A DNA stretch of 5,809 bases, taken from NCBI GenBank assembly GCA_016930895.1, contig JAFGFV010000169.1, positions 1-5,809 on the forward strand. The letters run 5' to 3'. The notes beneath the pieces were generated by a model. The model had not been told where the DNA came from and searched no databases. It saw only the letters and a list, made by a program, of their open reading frames with translations. The position numbers were made by a program, and so were the translations under genes. This DNA comes from Spirochaetales bacterium. GTDB taxonomy: Bacteria; Spirochaetota; Spirochaetia; SZUA-6; DRHE01. This document shows positions 1 to 5,377 of this stretch, one piece after another (within the stretch, counting starts at the first letter, position 1; each line of letters opens with the position of its first letter).

Positions 1-788
1 ACCACCCCGACGGCCAGCGGCGGGGCGGCTTTCGGGGATCGGGACAGATGCAGAACCCCGGCAAACAGCTCCCCGGCCTCCCGATAGGTCAGATTGGCAT
101 GCCCCAGGATGTAGCACTCGCCGACCTGTCCGTGCTCCAAGGCATTGCAGACCCCCACGGCCGTGTCGCCCGCGAAGATGAAGTTCCGGCCTCCCGGGGG
201 CACGAGGTTGACGCTGCCGTCCAGGAGCTTGACCACGATCCCGGAGGAGCCGTTCCGGTCGCCGTAAGCGCCAATCAGGTAGGTGGGGTTCACCACGACA
301 GCCGGGAGACCTCTCCCAGAGGCCGCCTCCAGGACGGCCTGCTGGGCGAGCATCTTCGAGTCCATGTAGTCGAGGTGATACCGGGCGTTGAGGTAGGGGG
401 ACCTCTCGTCTGCCGGCTTTTCGCGGGTGCCGGGGCCGAAGGAGCTGGCGGAGCCCACGTAGACGAAGCGCTCGATTCCCGCGGAGAGAGAGGCCTCGAT
501 CATGTTCTCCGTGCCGCGCAGGTTGACGCGCATCATGTGCTTCGAGCGCGCGGGCCAGAAGCCCACGACCGCGGCGGCGTGGACAACCGCCTGGCAGTCC
601 CTCAGGGCGCGGAGCACGGCCTGCCGGTCCAGGACGTCGCCTGCGGCGATTTCGATGCCGGTGCCCTGCAGGGCTTCGGTAGGACGCCCGGGCTGCACGA
701 GAGCCCGCACCGCATGATCCCGGCGGCTCAATTCCCGAACCACGTACGCCCCGAGCTGGCCGTCGGCTCCGGTTACCAGCACGCGCAC
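1..788 (-). CDS. NAD(P)-dependent epimerase/dehydratase, extended SDR family (3' end beyond window)
   Basis: A minus-strand frame is open for 262 codons, from a GTG start at 788 to the window edge. The residues read directly are an N-terminal Rossmann glycine motif TGADGQLG (residues 6-13, GxxGxxG), a VVHAAA strand near 68-73, VGSAS near 111-115 (catalytic Ser region), Y141-x3-K145 as the catalytic pair, and NPTYLIG at 167-173. This order is that of extended short-chain dehydrogenases such as dihydroflavonol-4-reductase-like proteins and NDP-sugar epimerases, usually about 320-340 aa, so some 60-80 residues are missing on the left. It probably oxidises, reduces or epimerises a small-molecule or nucleotide-sugar substrate in the cytoplasm; the substrate cannot be read. 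GTG 788 is chosen because AAGGAG lies 7 bases upstream and the Rossmann strand starts at once. It lies 12 bases after the transporter stop and its ribosome binding site overlaps that stop, so the two are co-transcribed and probably translationally coupled. Confidence 0.9.
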   Translation of the reverse strand, partial: MRVLVTGADGQLGAYVVRELSRRDHAVRALVQPGRPTEALQGTGIEIAAGDVLDRQAVLRALRDCQAVVHAAAVVGFWPARSKHMMRVNLRGTENMIEASLSAGIERFVYVGSASSFGPGTREKPADERSPYLNARYHLDYMDSKMLAQQAVLEAASGRGLPAVVVNPTYLIGAYGDRNGSSGIVVKLLDGSVNLVPPGGRNFIFAGDTAVGVCNALEHGQVGECYILGHANLTYREAGELFAGVLHLSRSPKAAPPLAVGV

Positions 789-800
789 GACGGAGCTCCT

Positions 801-2240
801 TCAGGCCGCCGGGCCGGGCAGCCACAGTCCGGCGCCGCGGCACTCGGGTCCCCGCTGGCGAATGAGCGCGTAGGCGCCGACGGTGAACGCCACGTAGCCG
901 GCGCATACGGCGAAGGAGAGCCAGTACCACATGGGGTTTCCCGAGGTGTAGCCGTAGACCGGGAAGTTGATGATCAGGATGAGCGGCAGCGCCAGAACGA
1001 ACACGATGGCAGCGGCCCGCATGTAGTCCTGGGCCACCGGCGACTTGAACTCCGGATCGACCACTCGCAGCAGCGCCAGCCCCGTGGCCAGAGTGCCGGT
1101 AGCCGCTCCGTACACGATGAGGGTCCGGGCAAAACGGTGGTCCGGGAACATCCGCGAGCCCATCCAGGGAATCAGGACCAGCGCCAGTACCCCCGCGATC
1201 GTGGACATCACCAGGATCGGCAGCCAGTACCGGGTCACCACCACGATGCTGATCGCGCCCAGGGCGGAGGCCACCATCAGGTCCACGGACAGCCCGGCCA
1301 GTCTGGTCAGGCTGTCATCGTCCAAGGTGTGCTCGACCCCGACGGCGACGATCAGCCTGCGCACCGCCATGGCGACCAGCGAGCAGAAGATAAACGCGAT
1401 GCCCCACAGGCTCGCGGCCAGGTCCCGTCCCGGATTGCCGAGCAGGGAGAGCACGGCGGTGAGACCCGTGAGCGCCAGGTACGTGAGAAAGTAGGTCAGG
1501 AGGATGAAGGCGGTATGGTAGGTCTTGCTGTCCATGGCTTCGGTGCGGGTGGTGAGACGGGAGCCCGTGGGCAGGGGCCCTTCCTTGGGATGAAACCCGC
1601 TGTTTCTGTCGTAGGCTTCGTCTTGCCCGCCCCCGCCCCCGCCCTGGCTCGGAGCTTTGACCCAGCCGCGCTTGATCCCGTGGTTGATGAGATACACCCC
1701 CCCGAAACAGGCCCAGAGAAAGCCTACGGCTGCGAACGTCAGGCCGACGCTGCCGGCGCCGTCGAAGCCGAAGCGCTCCCATCCCTGGCCGATGGCGTAG
1801 GCCTGTCCAGGGCCGGCGGAGAAGCCCAGGGGAAGCAGAAAGCCGAAGGCGGGATAGAGGCTGGGCATCAGAAAGGCGATAAAGGCAAAGGTGAGGATCA
1901 GCCCGGCGGTGGCCTGGATCCCGTAGTGGGACAGCAGGCCGATGGCCAGGGAGAAGGCTCGCCGCCGGGTCTGGGGGCTCTGTGGTGGAGGGCTGCGGAG
2001 GGTCACGGCCACGAAGCTGAGATTCAGGAGATGGTAGGCCAGGGACCGCAGGTGGACCGTGGTCAGGCCGACGAGCGGGGCGGCCCAGCTGTAAAAGACG
2101 AGCAGAATGAAACCGGCGGTCAGGGCGTTGGGAATCAGAAAGCGTTGGAAGAAGCGGACCCTGGCGCGAAGCAGGGACGCCAGGAGCAAGCCGGCCGCTA
2201 CGATGCCCAGGTCGACGAACAACATCCAGGGGAAGTCCAT
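801..2240 (-). CDS. Sodium/glutamate symporter family (GltS/ESS-like) membrane transporter
   Basis: A 479-aa integral membrane protein of the glutamate:Na+ symporter (ESS) family, which imports glutamate or a related anion with Na+. Two membrane halves are visible: hydrophobic segments near residues 6-24, 34-53, 66-81, 96-125 and 163-186, then near 241-268, 274-300, 316-335, 337-360, 407-430 and 437-461. Each half has a Gly-rich, probably re-entrant segment, GFSAGPGQAYAIG (139-151) and YGAATGTLATGLALLR (377-392), the likely substrate/ion site. The halves are joined by a hydrophilic linker (about 187-240) with six consecutive glycines (200-205). At 479 aa it is longer than E. coli GltS (about 400 aa). 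ATG 2240 is preferred over the upstream ATG at 2306 because GGAGG sits 7 bases before it, the protein then begins at its first membrane helix, and the promoter lies between the two ATGs. It is the first gene of an operon with the dehydrogenase. The frame is intact. The exact substrate is unknown. Confidence 0.9.
   Translation of the reverse strand: MDFPWMLFVDLGIVAAGLLLASLLRARVRFFQRFLIPNALTAGFILLVFYSWAAPLVGLTTVHLRSLAYHLLNLSFVAVTLRSPPPQSPQTRRRAFSLAIGLLSHYGIQATAGLILTFAFIAFLMPSLYPAFGFLLPLGFSAGPGQAYAIGQGWERFGFDGAGSVGLTFAAVGFLWACFGGVYLINHGIKRGWVKAPSQGGGGGGQDEAYDRNSGFHPKEGPLPTGSRLTTRTEAMDSKTYHTAFILLTYFLTYLALTGLTAVLSLLGNPGRDLAASLWGIAFIFCSLVAMAVRRLIVAVGVEHTLDDDSLTRLAGLSVDLMVASALGAISIVVVTRYWLPILVMSTIAGVLALVLIPWMGSRMFPDHRFARTLIVYGAATGTLATGLALLRVVDPEFKSPVAQDYMRAAAIVFVLALPLILIINFPVYGYTSGNPMWYWLSFAVCAGYVAFTVGAYALIRQRGPECRGAGLWLPGPAA
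1626..1644 (-). other. G-quadruplex-type G-run tract inside the transporter gene
   Basis: On the coding (minus) strand, four G-runs of 3, 5, 5 and 3 bases are separated by single C residues. This is a perfect short-loop G-quadruplex pattern and would also be present in the mRNA. It encodes Gly200-Gly205 in the linker between the two membrane halves. Whether it folds in the cell cannot be told from sequence; it may simply reflect GGC/GGG glycine codons. Confidence 0.6.
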
Positions 2241-2275
2241 GGCAGTGCCTCCGTTTCTCTTGTCGCCAATGATGC

Positions 2276-2292
2276 AGCAATTCCAGTGCCAA
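2276..2292 (-). promoter_or_regulatory. Sigma-54 (RpoN) -24/-12 promoter of the transporter-dehydrogenase operon
   Basis: Read on the minus strand the site is TTGGCACTGGAATTGCT. It matches the RpoN consensus TGGCAC-N5-TTGCW at every fixed position, with the required 10 bases between the -24 GG and the -12 GC. The predicted transcription start is near 2265, giving a leader of about 25 bases that contains the transporter GGAGG at 2248-2252. Position, orientation and spacing to the gene all fit. RpoN promoters need an ATP-dependent enhancer-binding activator, so expression is likely switched on by a specific signal; no activator gene is in the window. Confidence 0.8.
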
Positions 2293-2491
2293 TCCCGCCT
2301 GTCCATCTGGAACGGGACCGCATGGAAGGCGCGAGGGCATCAGCGGGGTGGGCAAGGCGCATCGCGCCCAGCGACGCCGCCCGGGCTCATCTAAGTAACG
2401 ACTAAACGGATAGTTAGCGTGAGGCTTAGGGAAAAGCATCCTGCCGTGGAGCCGGGCTCGATCCGCAGGCTATCAGTGGGCCGCCACCGCG

Positions 2492-2506
2492 CCGGTGCGG
2501 CACCGG
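2492..2506. repeat. 15-bp palindrome, 7-bp arms
   Basis: CCGGTGC-G-GCACCGG, perfect arms around one central base. Its centre is about 234 bases upstream of the predicted sigma-54 transcription start. It could be a protein-binding site, possibly an enhancer site, or a chance palindrome in GC-rich DNA. As RNA it could form a 6-bp stem with a 3-base loop, but no clean T-run follows. Confidence 0.4.
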
Positions 2507-2527
2507 AACGGCTTTTGTAGAGGAACC

Positions 2528-2543
2528 ATTGCGGATACGCAAT
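2528..2543. repeat. 16-bp inverted repeat, ATTGCG-GATA-CGCAAT
   Basis: Two perfect 6-bp arms flank a 4-base centre. The form, a dyad with a short spacer, is typical of dimeric regulator sites. It lies about 270 bases upstream of the predicted sigma-54 start, within looping range of an enhancer-binding protein. Function is inferred from position only. Confidence 0.4.
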
Positions 2544-2709
2544 CCCCGCGGAGAGTGTCGCGGATAACTGCCGACATGGCGGCGGTCTGCTCGGAAGTTG
2601 CAAAAATGCAAGCGTCTTTCGAGCCGGGTTGCCGGCCCCGGTTGCGACGGGGACCCGCGCGGCCTGCTGTGGGAACGGGTCCCGGTAGTACCACACGACC
2701 GAACACGTG

Positions 2710-2875
2710 CTGCCGGCGGTTGTGCCGGAAACACGGACCCGAGAGCTTGGGGAAGGTGGCGACGAACTGCCGGTGGGGGAGTGCAGACAGGGGCCGCTCC
2801 TTCACGTGCTGCGAGAACCAGAAATCGGTCGTCCCAGGGTGTACCGCGGCCTTTTTTTTCCGCATGTGGCGACGG
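2710..2875 (-). pseudogene. Relic of an IS91-like (zinc-finger, Y2/HUH type) transposase
   Basis: One minus-strand frame at 2823-2710 contains FSQHVKERPLSALPHRQ, followed by FVATFPKLSGPCFRHNRR. This resembles, without gaps, the segment after the zinc-binding motif in IS91/IS801-type transposases (pattern F-x-x-H-V-x-E ... PHRQ-x-V-x-T-x-PK ... FR-x-x-R-R). Just upstream, at 2875-2860 in a different frame, PSPHAEKK resembles the family's CPSCHxKK zinc motif with its cysteines lost. The two pieces are out of frame, with an A8 tract between them. Downstream the expected catalytic HUH and tyrosine regions are absent. If the reading is right, this is a small dead fragment of a rolling-circle insertion sequence. 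The match is from memory of the family and covers only about 40 residues, so confidence is moderate. Confidence 0.45.
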
Positions 2876-2914
2876 CAGTAGAGGTACGAGGACAAAGGGC
2901 TGCACAAGGTAACC

Positions 2915-3867
2915 ATGTTGGGCGCTGGTCTAATCGGCATGTTCTGCACGCGGAGTCTTCACCGAAACCGGAGCTGGGACAGGGTCCACGTGCTGTGCTC
3001 CCGCTCCGAGAAGCGCGCCCGGGAGTCCGCCGAAGCCTGGGGGATATCCAAGTGGACCACTGACCTGGCCGGAGCCGTCAACGATCCCGACACCGACGTT
3101 GTGGTGATCGGCCTGCCGAACGCGCTGCACAAATAGGCCGTGCTGCTGGCCGCTGAGATGCTGGAGGCAGTGAGAACGGCGGGGGTGTTCAACTGCTACC
3201 TGGAAGACCTGGTCTACAATCCGAAGATGCTGAAGACCAGCGAGGCCATCGGCAAAGGAGCGCCGGGCAAGATTCTTTGGACCCGCTCCCGGAAAGCCCA
3301 TCCGGGTCCGCACAGAGCCTGGTTCTCGGGCAAGGCGCAGTCCGCAGGGGTGCCATCGTGGACATGGGCTGCCGCTGGATCGAGCTGAGCCGCGCCATGG
3401 TCGGAAAGGATATCCGGTTGGTGGAGGTCATGCGCTGGGCGGACATGCTGGTCCATCCCATCGACGTGGAGGACAGCGCCATCGGTCTGATCCGGTGCGA
3501 GACCGGAGCCATCGGGCAGTTCGAGGCCAGCTGGTGCTTCCGGGGAGGCATGGACCTCCGTGACGAGGTGTCCGGCACCGAGGGCACCGTCTAGGTCAAT
3601 CACTGGCTGCGCACCGGCATCGAGATGTTCACCAGCGTAGGCCAGGGGGACTATGTCGCCGAAAAGGCGGAAGGCGACAAGGGCTGGTTGTTCCCGGTGG
3701 GCGACGAGCTGGGGGAGCTGGAGACAATCATGCTCCGGATTTCACAGCACTTCGAGAGCGGTCTCACGGCGGACAGACGGTACTATTTCGACGTGGAGTA
3801 CGATTGGGACCGGATAGACTACACGGTCCGGCCCCGAGGCGGCGAGAGGCGCACCACCCCGGAGTGA
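2915..3867 (+). pseudogene. Decayed Gfo/Idh/MocA-family oxidoreductase
   Basis: The remains can be followed end to end, from the Rossmann motif MLGAGLIG (2915 on) through [64 protein letters not shown] and GWLFPVGDE to a C-terminus ending at TGA 3865-3867. In life it would bind NAD(P) and oxidise or reduce a sugar-like substrate. The lesions are: TAG at 3134-3136 directly after the PNALHK segment; an apparent in-frame loss of about 20 codons just after LLAAE (near 3155), where the family has the AGKxVxxxKP segment with its catalytic lysine; a one-base loss in the G-run at 3347-3350; and TAG at 3592-3594 where relatives have Trp. The start also looks eroded: KVT precedes the ATG in frame as if the original start lay upstream, and there is no good ribosome binding site. 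The deletion size is judged from remembered relatives. That this copy is non-functional is very likely. Confidence 0.88.
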
Positions 3868-3924
3868 CGGTCCTGTGCGCATCCGAGCAGGGGCGCGCGG
3901 AGCCAGCGAAACAGGGGAGAATTC

Positions 3925-4355
3925 ATGTTGACGGAAAAACCGGGCTCTCACCCCCCCCACCCCGCACTAGCTTTGAGAACAGCTATTCGTGAGTGCGGCA
4001 GAGGAGCTGCAGATTTCCTACGCCAACGGAAGCATGCACATTCTCGTCCATCTGCAGTCCGATCGCTGCTACGTGTCGGCGCCCGCCGGGACTGCCAGAC
4101 GATAAAGCAAGCCAGAGAGATCCGTCCCGTTGAAGCCGCGGATCCGCCGTCGATCCGTGAGCTCTCCCGTCGAGTGGGCACATACACGACCAAGCTGAAG
4201 ACCGTCTTTCCCCAGGTTCACGGATGCACCCCCTCCGATACGTGCCGGAAGCTCGCATGAACAGGGCTGTGGAGCTCTTCCTGCAGGGGCAAGACTCAGT
4301 GGGTGAGGTCGCCGCGGCGGTCATGGTGATCCTGTGCAGCGCCTTTCGAGAAGTG
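3925..4355 (+). pseudogene. Decayed AraC-family (PchR-like) transcriptional regulator
   Basis: An ATG at 3925 has AGGGGAG 5 bases upstream, so the original start is probably preserved. The C-terminal half is clearly an AraC double helix-turn-helix: QTIKQAREI, then PPSIRELSRRVG and TTKLKTVFPQVHGCTP in one frame (to about 4232), continuing after a one-base loss in the C-run at 4229-4233 as LRYVPEARMNRAVELFLQGQDSVGEVAAAV. The TTKLK...F..V.G wording is typical of PchR-like members. The last helix survives only as shuffled pieces (HGDPV in one frame, SAFREV in another, up to 4355). Between start and HTH only about 60 codons remain, where a sensor domain of about 200 residues is usual; part (3989-4105) reads in another frame as a possible sensor scrap. 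A C8 tract at 3951-3958 may be one slip site. It lies 57 bases after the oxidoreductase relic on the same strand, so it may once have controlled it. It cannot make a functional regulator. Confidence 0.8.
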
Positions 4356-4967
4356 GCGGCCGCACTTCCATGGCGCGCCAAGGCCCAAGCCCCGCAGGCG
4401 GTCCGTCAGGGACTTGCGCTCGTCCACGTACCTCGCCAGGATGTCCCGGGTGCGCGCGGGGCGGGCGCCGATGTCGGTCGCAGTCTCGTAGGGAACCGCC
4501 TGGGCGTCGTAGAAATGTGGTACGTGATCTCGAATGCACCAACGTCCATCCAAAGGCCGGCGGATGCAGTCGGCTTCCTCCAGGTCCGATACCAGGCTCT
4601 CCAACCAGCGAGCGTTCGAGTCCAGCAGGTCGATCAGGGCCCCGGGGTCCTCGGGCGCGGCGTTGTCGCCCTTGAAGATGCCCTGGAAACGGCGGAAGAC
4701 TCCCGGAGCCTCGCCGCATTCAGGACACGACTCCGGCACCGCGCTCACGGCCACAGAGGCGCAGCTGCGGCAGACAAACACGTCAGGCGCCTCCAGGTAG
4801 GTAAGGTCCCCGCTCGGCCGGGTCGACATCGCGCCGACAGGACCGGGCCCCGACTCGCACCAGCGCAAAGACCAGAGCCTCGAGCAGCTTCTGCAGGTTC
4901 AGCATGCCGTGATCGGCGAGGTCCTCGGAAGCCGCGATCAGGCCCCCTGAACATCGAGTTTGACCAT
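4353..4967 (-). pseudogene. Decayed zinc-ribbon plus DinB-like domain protein
   Basis: ATG 4967 has a strong AGGAGG 5 bases upstream and begins MVKLDVQG, then meets TGA (4938-4940). A one-base loss in the G5 tract at 4943-4947 explains this, since the next frame continues LIAASEDLADHG and LNLQKLLEALVFALV. After a gap and another frame change near 4800-4870 comes YLEAPDVFVCRSC ... ESCPECGE, a rubredoxin-like zinc ribbon with two CxxC pairs, then FQGIFKGDN and a DinB-type helical domain (LIDLLDSNARWLESLVSDLEE, DGRWCIRDHVPHFYDAQ, ATRDILARY-like RTRDILARYVDERK). DinB-like domains are four-helix, metal-binding folds; some are thiol-dependent transferases. About 20 residues appear missing between HFYDAQ and YETATD, and the C-terminal helix with the last metal-binding histidines is gone: after about 4353 the frame only mirrors the AraC relic. 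Function was unknown even when intact. The family reading is good; deletion sizes are estimates. Confidence 0.78.
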
Positions 4968-5222
4968 CGGCACCTCCTAACCTGACTGTAGCACTTATAT
5001 TTGTGTCTGTCGATCGGCCGCTATCGAGCCGACTCGCCGGTGATCTTCCGCAGCCAGCCTTTCGTCCGCCTGTCAATGTCCACAGATCGTATGAAAACAC
5101 GGCATGCCCATCCCGGGAGAGGGTGAGCTCCACCGGCGGATGATGCGGCACCGCATTTTCGGATACGCGGACTGGATCCCACTCAATCTCCGAAAGCATC
5201 GAGTGACGAGGTTCGCAATCCA

Positions 5223-5237
5223 GCCAGAAATTCTGGC
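5223..5237. promoter_or_regulatory. 15-bp palindrome upstream of the FG-GAP gene promoter, possible operator
   Basis: GCCAGAA-A-TTCTGGC, perfect 7-bp arms around one base. Its centre is about 40 bases upstream of the -10 box, i.e. near -50 relative to the predicted start, a usual position for an activator site. The -35 position of that promoter matches consensus poorly, which fits activator dependence. The regulator is unknown. Confidence 0.5.
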
Positions 5238-5267
5238 AAAGACGGGCAGGTGCAGCTCTCGACGTCC

Positions 5268-5273
5268 TATAAT
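5268..5273 (+). promoter_or_regulatory. Consensus -10 box (TATAAT) for the FG-GAP gene
   Basis: A perfect TATAAT in GC-rich surroundings, 104 bases before the FG-GAP start codon and on its strand. The hexamer 17 bases upstream (5245-5250, GGCAGG) is not a good -35. The predicted transcription start is near 5280, leaving a leader of just under 100 bases. Confidence 0.5.
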
Positions 5274-5341
5274 ATGGAGAAGCAGGCGCGTACTCGCTGT
5301 CCCGGACCGCGGCGGCAGTGCTGTCGCCAAAAAAACGGACA

Positions 5342-5360
5342 CTGAAGGAGCCTGAAGGAG
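5342..5360 (+). repeat. Tandem CTGAAGGAG in the FG-GAP gene leader
   Basis: CTGAAGGAG occurs at 5342-5350 and again at 5352-5360, one base apart, followed by GGGAGG at 5367-5372, which sits 5 bases before the start codon. Three Shine-Dalgarno-like stretches therefore lie in the last 37 bases of the leader; only the last is correctly spaced for ATG 5378. Confidence 0.55.
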
Positions 5361-5377
5361 GAAGAAGGGAGGTCATC

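Larger units (their letters stand above)
2293..2914. other. Region without an intact gene (622 bases)
   Basis: Several overlapping reading frames are open here, but most show no recognisable protein pattern, and no start codon has a good ribosome binding site. The stretch holds two short perfect palindromes (2492-2506 and 2528-2543) and a short transposase-like relic on the minus strand (2710-2875). Its left part should contain any upstream activator site for the sigma-54 promoter. I found no convincing terminator or RNA gene. Confidence 0.6.
4968..5377. other. Region without a recognisable gene (410 bases), divergent leader region
   Basis: It lies between the start of the minus-strand DinB relic and the plus-strand FG-GAP gene, so it is a divergent upstream region. 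Minus-strand frames are open across it but show no family pattern, and plus-strand frames look random. It contains an AT-rich patch near 4991-5005, a 15-bp palindrome, a consensus -10 box and a purine-rich leader. Its length is unusual for a simple promoter and it may hide an eroded gene that I cannot identify. Confidence 0.55.

Noticed and set aside
48..2405. A 785-codon open frame on the plus strand covering the whole transporter and dehydrogenase region
   Set aside because: It is exactly codon-registered antisense to both minus-strand genes, which share one register. It is open only because those GC-rich genes avoid the Leu/Ser codons TTA, CTA and TCA. Its protein is low-complexity and matches nothing, whereas both minus frames show clear family motifs, starts and ribosome binding sites.
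2492..2520. Hairpin CCGGTG-CGG-CACCGG followed by a short T-run as a terminator
   Set aside because: The stem is short, the T-run is only four bases and starts several bases after the stem, and no intact plus-strand gene ends upstream.
2495..2912. Several overlapping plus-strand frames in the region left of the oxidoreductase relic
   Set aside because: The translations are Arg/Cys/Gly-rich with no recognisable motif or ribosome binding site; they look like GC-rich noise opposite the transposase relic.
3134..3594. Both in-frame stops of the oxidoreductase relic are TAG, which raises the idea of amber recoding (for example pyrrolysine)
   Set aside because: The same gene also has a frameshift and has lost the catalytic lysine segment, and the second TAG sits where the family has Trp. 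Two amber codons are too few to argue for recoding.
4224..4985. A 253-codon plus-strand frame across the DinB region
   Set aside because: Only its first 35 or so residues match anything (the AraC second helix-turn-helix); the rest is antisense to the zinc-ribbon/DinB relic and looks random.
4979..5013. Sigma-70 promoter TCGACA-N17-TACAGT for the DinB relic on the minus strand
   Set aside because: The -10 is poor and the predicted start would fall inside the ribosome binding site, so the placement is implausible.
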